From the NCBI GenBank assembly GCA_024195585.1, contig SWBL01000166.1, positions 1 through 64,000 on the forward strand: a stretch of DNA of 64,000 nt. Direction: 5' to 3'. The DNA is from Aureobasidium sp. EXF-3400. Taxonomy: Eukaryota; Ascomycota; Dothideomycetes; Dothideales; Saccotheciaceae. Shown here piece after piece: positions 44,606 to 56,579 of this stretch (within the stretch, counting starts at the first letter, position 1; each line of letters starts with the position of its first letter). Both the position numbers and the translations under genes were made by a program. The notes beneath the pieces are model-generated. The model saw nothing but the letters and a program-made list of their open reading frames with translations. It did no database searches and was not told the origin of the DNA.

Positions 44606-46219
44606 GTTGGCCTGGTGCTGCGTTGTTCTCCTGTTCCTAGCAGACCTGTCGACGAAATATCAATCGACCCCTTTGAACGAAAGATCAGCACACGGAAGCG
44701 ACCGAGTGGGACGTGTAGAACGATTGACTGCGGGCTGTGGTAAAAACACAGAAGCCCCAAAGTAAGGTATTGCGAGGAAAAATCACACAAGACTGTGAGA
44801 GGATAGAATATGGATGCACTCTCGGTGTAGACTCTAGAAAGAGAGAAGGCTCAAAGCTAAGCCAATCGGGTGTAGGTATCGATCGTATTTTTGGGAACAC
44901 AGATCCACAATCCGCCGCCCGTCGCCTTTCTTCTCGCGTTTCAGCACTAAACAATTTCACCATCTTCTTCTCCAGTACCATTAGATCTGCGTCTTGTTTG
45001 ATTTTCTGTTTCTACCTTGCTCCTGACGACCTCTATGCAACATCACTGATACTCGGCTTCTTCTCAACGATCCTTACGATGGCTTCCAGGAACCATCTCT
45101 TTCTGCTTGGTCAAAACATTCGTACAGTCAGCACATGCGGGGCGAGCTGCGCTAAAACTTTAACCCAACCACTTAAACAAGGGGCGCGGGCGGCGCTGTT
45201 GCTTGCTTCCGCTCATCGGTTTCCTGCCGAAGAACGCGTGTTAAACGGAGGCTATCCCTACTAACTCGAACATCAGCATACCCATCATCTATGACGAGAG
45301 TTTGCCTCTAGGATGGTCGTTGCCGAATGACGAGGAACGCGATGAATAGTCCCTATCAACTCGATGCAAAGCATTTAACCCATGGGGCTATCCTTGGCGA
45401 ATCCACCTCCTGAATCTCGAATTCGCCGAGAAGAAACCTCGAAACAAACGTTTCGTACGGTGAGATGCTTGACGCCCGATCAGCCAGCGTCCCACCAGAG
45501 TGACCATTGTTCTCGAGTGATGCGTGATGCTTGCAAGCAGAGCAGGTGATGGATGCTCAACAGAAGGCGGCTCGGGTGAGTGAGGCTCATAGATGTTTGG
45601 TGCAAGAAGGGTCACAAAAGTCGCAAAGTCGTTTTCGCCGCTCGAACTCTCCAAAAATAGAGTAGAGCCCTAGAGTAGAGCCCGTACCCGGGCCTACGAG
45701 TACTCTAGTCTCGTAAACATCAACAATAATAGTAATACTCACTCCCGACTCGACGGAATTGGACCAGCAGAATCTGACATCTGATTGAGCAAAGAAGCGT
45801 AGCGAGTCGGCAGGAAGTAGTCGGTGAGGCTGGAATGAGATAGAATATTGCTACAGAGTCGTGATGCCGTGGAAGTGGGCGTTTCGAGTGGTGCTAGGTA
45901 GCGCACTTACCAACCTTCCCGCTTGCCGCTGCACTCCTTAGTGTCTGAAGCCTCTCTCTTTCGTGTTGCATATTCACTCCACGTCTTTTCTGCCATTCGA
46001 TTGTGTAGTTTCGTGCCTTTCACCTTCTACTCGACATTCGTTTGTACGACACAACCAGAAACTCGATCGTTGCCGCAACACGTCTCTCCAACTCCTCAAA
46101 GACCGAGGATTGCTGTTTTCCTGCTTACCCACGAGACAAAGTCCTCATTGCCACGCTCTTAGCACTCGCTACAACCACATAGCCAACACAGAGGCCACGC
46201 CTCAGCCCCCATACTCACC
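44606..46219. promoter_or_regulatory. Divergent promoter region of the chitin synthase pair
   Basis: 1.6 kb between the two start codons. The class VII side has a long pyrimidine-rich leader (about 45930-46215). The class V side has an open frame on the opposite strand that does not look like protein. Shared regulation of the pair is likely from the conserved arrangement. I see no single dominant TATA box. Confidence 0.55.
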
Positions 46220-49200
46220 ATGGCGGGCCCTGGTAGTCGTTTGTCGGTCTACTCGACCCATTCCAATGTTCCTCGACCGGCCCAGCCATCCGCACAATTA
46301 TCCACCACAACCTTGCTCAACAGCCTTCATTCTGTCTGGACCAACAGTCAGCCATATGCACTCGAGTCTAGCACCAGTCTCGTCGTCAATACATGGGTCA
46401 CTAGCATGATGGTCGGCCCTGATGGGAGGCAAGGAGGCACAGTAGATGCCGAACTGGGCCGTCGTGCATGGGAGCACGCCAGGAGAAGAGCAGAGGACGG
46501 ATGTGTTGTCTTGGGGTGAGTGAACTCGACTTCAGGCTTCAGTTGCGCAGCTCGCTAATCTACATGACAGCTCTCTCCACGAGTCTACACCTTCGCTTCT
46601 CGTTCCCTTTCTCTCTTCGCTACCAATTGCAGTGCCCGCAACTCTGTACACTGCTCTGAATGCCGTTCGCCCCTTCCTCCACTCAGTTACACCACGCAAC
46701 CCCTCAGCTGCACAGCACAATGGTCTGGCCGCTGTACTCAACCTCAATCTCGAGGGCGAGCTGACAGGCGCTTCACTCAGTCTATCTGCCTCTGGAATTA
46801 ACGTTACCAAAGGCCTGACCGACGTACCTGCCGAGATTGGCTACCGCGCCTTCGATGTTTTCTACTACTTGCTCTCGAGCGCCTCGCCTGCCGAGAAGGA
46901 GTTTTTGAGCCTGAAAGAACCCAAGGCTTATACCCTTCTGAAAAAGACCGACACCTATACCCCTCCGTTGTACCTCCCCACAGCCGACGACGCTGCTGCC
47001 GCCGATGATTTCCGCGCCTCACTGAAGGAGATCGGTATCAAGGGAGCTGCTCTCAGAAACATGCTTTCTGTTGTAGCTGCCATCCTCAAGCTTGGCGAGA
47101 CTATGGGTTTCCTGGTAGATGAGGACGTAATGGAAAATGTTTGCGAAGAGGTGGCTGATCTGCTTGATCTGGACACTGAAGTTCTGACCAAGAAATGCGA
47201 TACCATGGAGCGTCAGATTCTGATGGCCGCCATCTACGAGGCCTTGGTGGACTGGGTTATCGCTCGTGCCAACGAAGCCATTCGTATGGAGCTTCGCAAC
47301 GGCGGTCTTGTGAACTCGTCCAGCGGAAGCGATACAGAGAACTCTGGAGGTATTCTCACCCCGCCTCCTGGCGAGGAGGGTGCAGACACTGTCAACTTGA
47401 CAATTCTCGAACTACCGAGCGCCACTTTGGGCAAGGCAATGGCTCTGCGTACTGTCTTTGACGATTCGACGGGCATCAATCTCGAAATGAAAGAAGATGG
47501 TGTGCCTTCTTATCACGTCGGTTCTTCCATCGTTCGAGAGATGACCGATGCCGTCAATGACAATGCAGCAGAACTCGGCCTCTCGGAGTCGGTGGCTGCC
47601 AGAGAACGTGAGGAGGTCCTCGATCGTCGCGAGGCACTCCTCGAGAAAGTTGGTGTCGAGACTGAAGCAGACAGTTTCTTGAGACGTCTTTTGTACCCAA
47701 TTGAGGGTGAAGGTGTCCAGCTCGGAAAGGCTGGTCGTTTTAGCCTTATGAACCTCTTGGGCAGCAGTCGTGTCTGGTTCCAGCTCGCCCTTCATCCCAC
47801 TGACGAGTCTCCGGCATCTCTAGCAAACCACTCGCCAAACAGTTTCCCGTGGTCTGCAGGTTCTGTTTCCAGCCAGATCCGTTCCTGGAGACTTCCTGAG
47901 TGGGCGAACCATCGCAATAAGAAGCTCGACTACACCGCTGATTTCGATATCAACGAGTTCCAGGAGCGCTATGCGCGTCTTGGTTGTCAGCTTGGTCGTG
48001 ACGGTGTCGAAAGTTGGGTTATGGAGCGTGGTTGGAGCAACGGTGAAGTTGTTATTGGCCACGAGAGAATCTGGATACGCGAGGCTCCTTGGTGGGAAGC
48101 CGAGAGTATGCTCGATCTCAAGCCTATGGATCCATCCATGGACGCTGCTGGACCTTTCGGAGGTCAGTACCAGGTATCCACTCCCATGGTTGAGGACGGT
48201 TTCTACCAACAGCCCTACCACGACAACCCAAGCAACCCTTTCCTCAGCCGTAACCAGAGTTTCGCCAGCAGAAGTCAACTAGGAGCCAAGTCAATTGCAC
48301 CCTCGAAAGCACCGACTATGCAAGGTCGTCCAGGAGATTACGGTCTCGGTCCCAAGGGTGATGACAAGCATGGCGATGTGACATACTATGGAGACGTTGA
48401 AGAAGGCGACCCAATGGTCATCACCGAGGTACCCATCACTTTCAGTCGCAAGGCTTGGGTCTGGACCGTATGGGCCTTGACTTTCTATATTCCCTCGCCC
48501 GCTCTTCATTACATCGGTCGCATGAAGAGATCGGATGTCCGTCAAGCATGGAGAGAAAAGTTCGCTCTGATGATCATCATTTTCATCATCAACGCTACCG
48601 TGGTCTTCTACATTGTCGCTTTCGGTCGTTTGCTTTGCCCAAACATGGACAAAGCCTGGAATGCCAAGGAGGTCAGCTACCATGCAGCATCCAACGACTA
48701 CTATGTCAGTTTCCGCGGACACGTCTACGATCTTACCAAGTTCCACAAAATTCAGCACAGTGATGGTGTTACTCAGACCACCATTGCCAACATGGAACCG
48801 TTTGGAGGTACAGACGTCAGTGAATTTATCGTTCCTCCTCTTAGCATTGCTTGCTATGGCCTCGTAGGATCCGATTCCACCATTTCACTCACAGCCAATG
48901 ACACCACCTTCACTCAGGAATACCCCACAGCAGTACATGCCTCAGGTCCTGTTGCTGCTCCGGACAAGGATTCGGCACTCAACAACATCAACTGGTATGC
49001 CGATACATTTTTGCCCAAGATGAAAGAGTACTACAAGGGTGATCTGGTCGTCAAGACAAACAAGGTCAGAAGTGATGGACGAGACAACCAGCATTATTGG
49101 TTCACACTCGGCAACAAAATCTACGACATGACCGACTATTACAACACTCTCAACCTCATGAACAATCTTGCAACTTATAAGTTCTTCCCGGACGAATTCT

Positions 49201-51633
49201 CTGCCATAGTCCAGAGCAATGCTGGTTCCGACATCAAGGCAGAGTTCGACAAAAAGATCACCAATGTGACCGAGCATTCTGCTATCACCCAATGTCTGGA
49301 CAACATGTTCTACAGTGGCAAGCTCGACTTCAGAACTTCTGCTCGTTGCCAGGTGAACAACTACATCCTGCTGGTGTTCACCATCATTCTCTGTACCGTC
49401 ATTGTGGTTAAATTCTTGGCTGCTCTGCAATTCGGCTCCAAGCCTCGTCCCGCTCCGCAAGACAAGTTCGTCATCTGTCAAGTCCCCGCTTATACTGAGG
49501 GTGAGGATCATCTCAGAAAGGGTCTCGACTCACTTACGTCTCTGGCATACGACAACAAGAGAAAGCTCATCTGTGTCATTTGCGACGGCATGATCGTCGG
49601 TGGTGGTAACGACCGCCCTACGCCTAAGATTGTTCTGGATATTCTCGGTGTTGATCCCAAGATCGATCCTCCTGCTCTTCCATTCAAGTCTATCGGTGCC
49701 GGTGCTGAACAGCTGAACTACGGAAAGGTCTACTCTGGTCTCTACGAGTTCGAAGGCAACGTCGTTCCCTACATTGTCGTCGTCAAGTGCGGTAAAGAGT
49801 CTGAACAGGTCAAATCTAAGCCCGGTAACCGTGGTAAGCGTGATTCGCAGATTCTTCTCATGAGCTTCCTCAACAGAGTCCACCACCGCGCTCCGATGTC
49901 TCCACTCGAGTTGGAAATGTTCCATCAAATCAACAATGTCATTGGTGTGGATCCTGAACTTTATGAGTACCTTCTCATGGTCGATGCCGATACTCTGGTC
50001 AAGGAAGACGCTCTCACTCGCCTCGTTGCTGCTTGTACAAACGATTCCAAGATCGCCGGTATCTGTGGTGAAACCAGTCTCGAGAACGAAGAACAATCTT
50101 GGACCACCATGATTCAGGTTTACGAGTACTACATTTCGCATCATCTGTCAAAGGCTTTCGAGAGTTTGTTCGGCAGTGTCACCTGTCTTCCCGGATGGTA
50201 AGTTACATGCAATCCTGACTCTCTGTCTCGCAATGCTAACTCTTCACAGTTTCACTATGTACCGTCTTCGAACAGCAGACAAAGGCAAGCCTCTTATTAT
50301 CGCCGACGCTGTCATCGAAGAGTACAGTGATTGCAACGTCGACACACTGCACAAGAAGAACTTGTTGTCGCTCGGTGAAGATCGTTGGTTGACAACTTTG
50401 ATGACCAAGAACTTCCCTCAGATGTCCTTCAAGTTTATTCCTGACGCATATGCACAAACTGCCGCCCCTGAGACCTGGAGTATTCTGCTCTCTCAGAGAC
50501 GTCGCTGGATCAACTCGACCATTCACAATTTGGCCGAACTCATGCTGATTAAGGACATGTGTGGCTTCTGTTGTTTCTCTATGCGCTTCGTTGTGTTCAT
50601 CGATCTCTTCGGTACTGTCATCCTTCCCGCCACTGTCGTCTATCTTGTCTACCTCATCATCACTGCATCAACTGGTGGTCAGTTCCCTCTGATCTCGATC
50701 ATCATGTTGGCCGGTGTGTACGGTTTGCAAGCCATCATCTTCATCGCTAAGAGACAGTGGCAACACATTGGTTGGATGATCTGCTATTTGGCCGCTTATC
50801 CCCTGTACTCGTTTGTCTTGCCTGTCTACTCTTTCTGGAAGCAGGACGATTTCTCATGGGGTAACACTCGTGTTGTTATCGGAGAGACTGGTACCAAACA
50901 AGTCATTGCTGAAAACGCCGAAACATTCGATCCACGCAGCATTCCTCTGCAACGCTGGGATGATTATGCTTACCGAAACCAACTTCCTGGTCGTCGTGGT
51001 ATGGTCGCTCAAGAGAAGGATGGCTTCTCGCCTTTCCAGGACAATGGAGCATACGAGATGGATGATATTCGCTCCGTCTACTCTTCAGTCCACCCAGCCT
51101 CCACTATCCTCACTGGCCTCCCTAACAACAACAACATGCCCTACCGCCCACCCACCCAATCGCCTGGTCCATACAACGCATACAACCGCATGTCTAGCTA
51201 CTCACGCTTCACCGATGCTATGCCTGGCGCCAACGAGAACCAACGTCTCATGTCCATGGGCAACATGAGCGATGCCCCACAAGGTCTCCCACGCAACTAC
51301 AGCGGCCAATATCTATCTTCCCAACCCGATTTGCTCTCACCCAAGCTATCACCCCCTCCCTCTGCAGGCTTCCCTCCTCGCTCCCGCAGCCCGCTTTCTC
51401 AGCCTACATCACGTCCTGCCAGCACATTTGGCCTTCCTGGCTTCCAAACCCAGGGAGTAACTGATGGACAAATCGTTGACGCTGTCAGAGACTGCTTGAG
51501 GGAAGTCGACTTGGATACGGTGACGAAGAAGCAATTGAAGGTGCTCACAGAGCAACGATTGCAGATGCAACTGGATCCTCAGAAGAGAGCCTTCTTGGAC
51601 CAGCAGATTGATTTCGAGTTGGCGAACATGTAA
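46220..51633 (+). CDS. csmB: Class VII chitin synthase with degenerate myosin-like domain
   Basis: Partner of the class V enzyme in wall chitin synthesis. Exons 46220-46515, 46571-50197, 50250-51633 (introns 46516-46570 and 50198-50249) give 1,768 residues. The N-terminal myosin-like region has lost the ATP site: where class V has GETGSGKT, this protein reads on into [18 protein letters not shown], and the switch II position reads [11 protein letters not shown] cytochrome b5-like segment ([13 protein letters not shown]) is near 810. The catalytic core is at about 1,060-1,500: [37 protein letters not shown] and [13 protein letters not shown] near 1,389. The core is split by intron 50198-50249 in LPGCFTMYR. 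A Pro/Ser-rich linker leads to a C-terminal DEK_C-like domain. This matches the family description of class VII: the short motor region lacks nucleotide-binding motifs. Confidence 0.95.
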
Positions 51634-52700
51634 AAAAGGGGAATAGGTAGAAGGAAAGAAAGAAAGCTTTTGCATCATATTGGAGTCTGGGTCATAAGTT
51701 GTGGAGTTGTTTTGTTTGATTTACTCGTCAATCCTTCGAGAACTCTTTCGCTCTAATGCAAAATTTGTCCATAGCACATGTTAATGACTATTTTTGTTAT
51801 TCTCTAATATCATGTTCCAAGAGTCTTCGACACGACGATGAGCAATCCTTACACGCTATCCTACAAGAGGAGAGACTTGCATCCTCCATGACTTGACAGG
51901 TAACTGTCAGGCGAGAGCCGTGTAAATGATGTGATATCGCGGATGTTCGGAACACTTGCTTGCGTAATCCATTCACATATATCTTGTGGCATACGGTGCT
52001 TTATCTAATTTCTTTGCGAACATGAAGTCATGTAGTCTTTCTGTTCGAGGCAATCGCTCACATGTCTTCTTCGAAAACTATTTACATAAGCAAACCTCTT
52101 GCATTTGAGTTTGAGGCTCTATCGAGAAGGTTGTCGTTGACTCGAGCGAAAGCCTATACAGGCGGTAGTTGGAGCTGCCGAAGGAGCTGGGCAGTTTGAC
52201 GCGCGGTCTCGAGAGGAGTTGATAGAGACTGGGCTGGAAGAGGTTACAGAGCAACGCTGTGGGCCAGTTCTGATGGACCTCCGCAATTTTCATGTTCGAT
52301 GACAGACTTGACTGTTCGCTAAGCAGACAAGCTTTCAGGTTTTTTTGACTTCTTCCAACTCGAGTCCAACTTCCAAGAGCGCCGAGACACTCGTGGGCGG
52401 CGCCGGTAGACGATCCGTTCTTTGTCCGTTCTCGTACGTCAGTCCTCTCTAAAGGTCTAGTGAGGGGCATGCAGGTGCGTAACTGAAATCGCGAAAGCAG
52501 GAAACAGCTACCAGAGCGCTTCCTTCGTCGCGTTCAATGGCTCAGGTAGTAATTCAATCTCTCCATTCCTTTACCTCTTTCTTCTTCCCTTGAGCAAGAC
52601 TCGGGAATTGTTCCGTGCTATTCTTTGTATATATACACTTGAGCCTCACGCTTCAAGGGCTGGACCCCTCGCACCTTGACGGTCGCGCATTGGCAATTCG
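51634..52700. other. Intergenic region
   Basis: 1.07 kb between two plus-strand genes. A minus-strand frame of 130 codons (52078-52470) has no recognisable domain and irregular composition. The right end holds the promoter of the SMP-C2 gene. Confidence 0.4.
52628..52635 (+). promoter_or_regulatory. TATA box of the SMP-C2 gene
   Basis: TATATATA 66-73 bases upstream of the ATG at 52701. The spacing implies a short leader, and no other ATG lies in between. Confidence 0.5.
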
Positions 52701-55700
52701 ATGACGGTACAAGATGAAGACCTTGAACGGCGCCGATACAAGGCGCCGTACAGCACACACCGACCTATACCTACCATCCAAAAGTATCAACAAGAGAAGG
52801 AGAAGCGTCAGGAAAATGCCAAAGGTGGAGCTCCACCTCCGAAAGGACAGGAAGATGAAAAGGAAGATCGAGACAGCGCGAATCGATACCTCTACTCGAG
52901 AGAGCACAGCAATGCCGGCTCCGACAACTCAGATCTCGACAATCCGGCGCACGAAAAGAAAGACCACTCGCATCGTTTCAAGAAGAAGCTCGTTGGCGGC
53001 GGCGCACACGATGCTGCAGACTTGATGAACGACACGTCTGAGGCTCCTGTTCAAGATCAAGATCCAAAGACACGACGCAAGGCTATAGGCAAGAGCAAGC
53101 GCAAAGGCGAACGCGCGTATCGAGAGGTCACTGACCCAGTCACCCATCTTCCCGTCCGCATCCACGACTTGCAACCTGGAGACTTGAAAAGAGTACCCGA
53201 AAACCTAGGGCCACCAGGCTCCGAGACTAGGTCAGCGACTGGTCTGGCCAACAAGAGGAAGAGTCAGGACATACTGGCAGATGAGACCCAAGAGATTGGA
53301 AGACATCATGCCGCCCTGGAGAGCCTCTTCCCACCGCCAGACTTTGACGAAATCAGGAATCGCATGAACAAGATACAAAAGCTAGGAATTACAATTGGCG
53401 TCGTGGTTGTTTTTGTCGCCATCGGCCTCTACAAGACTGTCGGTACATTCCTCTTTGGGCGCAACGACGCACTCGCCGGTGTGTCATGGAGCTTCCTTTG
53501 GCCATACTTCTCGAGTGGTCTTGCTACCATCATGCTCGTTGCCCTCACGGTCGCTGTCATGTTCTGGATTCACAAGTGGACCGATAGACAAGTTCAGAGA
53601 TTATGGGAGGAAGAGATCTGGCACGCCGACAAGCACTCTGCGAAGAGCCAAGATGGCAAGGAGGAAACCACTCAGTGGCTCAACAACATCTTGACCTCAC
53701 TTTGGCCGCTCGTCAACCCGGACCTTTTCATCTCACTGGCAGACACAGTCGAGGACGTCATGCAGGCCTCGCTTCCATCAGTCGTCCGCATGGTCAGTAT
53801 CGAGGATATTGGCCAGGGTAGTGAGTCGATGCGCATTCTGGGTATCAGATGGCTTCCTACTGGTGCTGCTGCGCGTACAGTCGGTGTTGATGGCAAGCTC
53901 AGCCCTGAAGATCAAGACAGTCTCAACGATCGTAATGTGCCCGGTGAGTGGCAGGTGGATGACAACGCATCGCCTGACCAAAATCAGAATTCGGACCAGG
54001 CTCAGGGTTCCAAAAAGTCGAATGGTCAAGAAGAGGCAGACAACAAACAAATCGCAGAAGGCATGGAGGCCGAGGAAGGTGACTTTATCAACCTTGAAGT
54101 TGCCTTTGCTTACAGAACCCGCTCTACCTCGAAGAAGTTCAAGGACAGGGCGAAGCATGCTCATTTGTACATCTCGTTCTACCTTCCTGGAAACATCAAG
54201 ATCCCGATATATGTCGATCTGCGAGGCTTCGTCGGTATCATGCGCTGCAGATTGCAACTCACACCAGACCCTCCATTCTTCGCTCTGTGTACTTTTACGC
54301 TTCTCGGACAGCCCAATGTTGATGTAGCCTGCACTCCACTGACGAGAAAAGGTCTGAACATTATGAACTTGCCAGTTATATCGCATTTCGTCCAGACTGC
54401 TGTTGACGCTGCAGTGGCCGAATATGTCGCACCGAAGAGCATGACTATCAATCTCCAGGACATGATCTCTGGCGAGGACTTCAAAAAGGACACTAGAGCG
54501 AAGGGTGTCATAGTGGTCAAGATCAAGCGTGCCTTTGATTTCAAGGAAGGAGATCCTGCTATTCCATTGGTCAGAGAAGGCTCGGCCGATCCATATGTGA
54601 CGGTGGGCTGGGCCAAATTCGTCAAGCCACTATGGTCAACTCGCGTCATCCTATCCGAAATGAACCCTCATTGGGACGAAACTGCGTTCATCTTGGTCAC
54701 CGCTGATGAACTGGACGTAGATGAGAGACTTCGCGTACAGCTCTGGGATTCCGATCGCTTTACTGCAGATGACGATCTTGGTCGTATAGAGATGGATCTC
54801 AAAGAAGTCATGCGCAACAAAGAGACGAAAGGCAAAATGGCTGATCGCGTTGATGGCTTCAAGGCTCTACATGCGGGTGAAGGTCTGCCGGGCAAACTCG
54901 AATGGAGCGTCGGTTATTTCCCAAAGGCTCACATCATCGACGAGCAACTCAAACGCCAGACCGAGCAACCGGAAATTCGCTCAAGAGATGCTCTGGAGAA
55001 GATGGTTGAAGAGTCAGCTAATCGTAAACTCCGCGAAGCCAAGAAGGACGAGAGCAGAGAAACTGAACAGCTCAAGCTACAACAATACAAGGAGGTTGAA
55101 GATGCGATGATCATTTCTGCACCACCTCTTCACGACTACCCCAGCGGTATTCTAGCCGTTCAGATCCACGAAGCCACTGGATTGGAAGTACGTGCTCACC
55201 ATAACGCTGCTCGATACAACGACGACCCGGAGCCGAGTGGGATTGAAGAGCAGGGCGATGAACTCCCATCTTGCTACTGCAACATCATTCTCAACCACCA
55301 AAAGATTTACCGCACACGCGTCAAGCCTAAGAATGCAAAGCCCTTCTTCAACGCAGGTACTGAGCGCTTCATTCGTGATTGGAGGACTGCAGAGGTCTAC
55401 ATCGTTGTACGAGATGCCCGCGTACATGAAGATGATCCTGTGATGGGTATAGTACGTCTACCGTTGATCGACATCATGAAGAAACGCTCTCAAGTCAACG
55501 GCACCTATCCTTTGTATGGTGGTGTAGGCTATGGCCGCATTCGAGTCAGCATGGTCTTCCGCTCTGTAGAGAGCCAACTGCCAAAGGAATTGCTGGGTTG
55601 GGACTGGGGCACCCTCGTCGTCGATCCCCGTATTACTTCTGGCTCGAACTTCCCCTCCGATCTTCAAGGGTGTCGTATCAAGATCCAAACAGCGATTAGT

Positions 55701-56579
55701 ATGGCACATATGAAAGCACACAAAGACGAACACGCATGGACAGGCCGCCACAACAACGGTGTCCATCTAGGTGTCCGTCGTCGCTACGCCAGTTGCCTGA
55801 TAATCCAATTCCGCAAAGACACTTCTCTACGCGACAAGACCGCTGCTTTTGCCGTCCTCTGGCTCTGCGAGATCCCCGACAACGAACAGATATCACTAAC
55901 TCTACCTGTCTGGAAAGGCGACCTGAAACGCGCCACAACCTGCAAACTCGACTCCTACGGCGACAAAGTCGGTGAAATAAACATCAGTCTCAAATTCTGC
56001 AGAGGATTAAGCAGATACCACAAAAAAGTAGCCAAGCACGACAAACATCTCACCGATGTATTCGAAGTCGTAGAAACCGAAAGATTCCAAAAAGCAAACA
56101 GCGAACAAGACGACCCCGGCGCCGTCAAGAACAAAAACCTCTCCAGCACAAAACTCTCAGACGCAACAGGAGCAAACAAAGGCAGCTGCCCCCACGCCGA
56201 AGGTGACTCCTCCAACGACTCCTCCTCGGACTCTTCCTCCTCATCCTCCTCCACCACCACCACCGAATCCCCCAACAAACTCTCCCGCCTAAAGCAAAAG
56301 CTATCACATACCCGCCACTCCAGCCTCTCCAAACTCACCACCGGCACCGAAGACGATAAAACCCAACGCAACACTACAGGAAGCAGAAATGTGGTGGATA
56401 GTTATCAGGAGTACAGGGAGCATAGTAAACAGATTAATCGTAGGCATAGGGGTGTGATGCAATTTAAGAGTGCGAGGACGATGTGGTGGATGAAGCATAA
56501 AGCTGAACATTTGCAGGATCGTATAAGTGGGATTTTTGAGCATCATGAGAGGGAGACGGGGATTGAGAGTGAGGCGTGA
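52701..56579 (+). CDS. Tricalbin-like SMP and C2 domain protein, Mug190 type
   Basis: Single exon, 1,292 residues. Predicted ER-plasma membrane contact-site lipid-transfer protein. The disordered basic N-terminus (1-225) has KKKLVGGGAHDAADLMNDTS and a short RAYREVTDPVTHLPVRIHDL block. Two membrane segments lie at about 229-250 and 270-290. The SMP lipid-transfer domain covers about 320-590 (TQWLNNILTSLWPLVNPDLF; FVGIMRCRLQLTPDPPFFAL). C2 domains lie at about 600-715 (KIKRAFDF, SADPYVTVGW, NPHWDETAFI, LWDSDRFTADDDLG) and about 810-935 (IHEATGLEVRAHH). The first keeps Ca2+-type Asp residues. A poly-Ser/Thr run is at about 1,169-1,192. S. pombe Mug190 and fungal homologs share this order. The start follows a TATA box. 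Confidence 0.9.
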   Translation: MTVQDEDLERRRYKAPYSTHRPIPTIQKYQQEKEKRQENAKGGAPPPKGQEDEKEDRDSANRYLYSREHSNAGSDNSDLDNPAHEKKDHSHRFKKKLVGGGAHDAADLMNDTSEAPVQDQDPKTRRKAIGKSKRKGERAYREVTDPVTHLPVRIHDLQPGDLKRVPENLGPPGSETRSATGLANKRKSQDILADETQEIGRHHAALESLFPPPDFDEIRNRMNKIQKLGITIGVVVVFVAIGLYKTVGTFLFGRNDALAGVSWSFLWPYFSSGLATIMLVALTVAVMFWIHKWTDRQVQRLWEEEIWHADKHSAKSQDGKEETTQWLNNILTSLWPLVNPDLFISLADTVEDVMQASLPSVVRMVSIEDIGQGSESMRILGIRWLPTGAAARTVGVDGKLSPEDQDSLNDRNVPGEWQVDDNASPDQNQNSDQAQGSKKSNGQEEADNKQIAEGMEAEEGDFINLEVAFAYRTRSTSKKFKDRAKHAHLYISFYLPGNIKIPIYVDLRGFVGIMRCRLQLTPDPPFFALCTFTLLGQPNVDVACTPLTRKGLNIMNLPVISHFVQTAVDAAVAEYVAPKSMTINLQDMISGEDFKKDTRAKGVIVVKIKRAFDFKEGDPAIPLVREGSADPYVTVGWAKFVKPLWSTRVILSEMNPHWDETAFILVTADELDVDERLRVQLWDSDRFTADDDLGRIEMDLKEVMRNKETKGKMADRVDGFKALHAGEGLPGKLEWSVGYFPKAHIIDEQLKRQTEQPEIRSRDALEKMVEESANRKLREAKKDESRETEQLKLQQYKEVEDAMIISAPPLHDYPSGILAVQIHEATGLEVRAHHNAARYNDDPEPSGIEEQGDELPSCYCNIILNHQKIYRTRVKPKNAKPFFNAGTERFIRDWRTAEVYIVVRDARVHEDDPVMGIVRLPLIDIMKKRSQVNGTYPLYGGVGYGRIRVSMVFRSVESQLPKELLGWDWGTLVVDPRITSGSNFPSDLQGCRIKIQTAISMAHMKAHKDEHAWTGRHNNGVHLGVRRRYASCLIIQFRKDTSLRDKTAAFAVLWLCEIPDNEQISLTLPVWKGDLKRATTCKLDSYGDKVGEINISLKFCRGLSRYHKKVAKHDKHLTDVFEVVETERFQKANSEQDDPGAVKNKNLSSTKLSDATGANKGSCPHAEGDSSNDSSSDSSSSSSSTTTTESPNKLSRLKQKLSHTRHSSLSKLTTGTEDDKTQRNTTGSRNVVDSYQEYREHSKQINRRHRGVMQFKSARTMWWMKHKAEHLQDRISGIFEHHERETGIESEA

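Noticed and set aside
52078..52470. 130-codon minus-strand frame upstream of the SMP-C2 gene
   Set aside because: No domain, signal or conserved-looking block, and it lies in the neighbour's promoter region.
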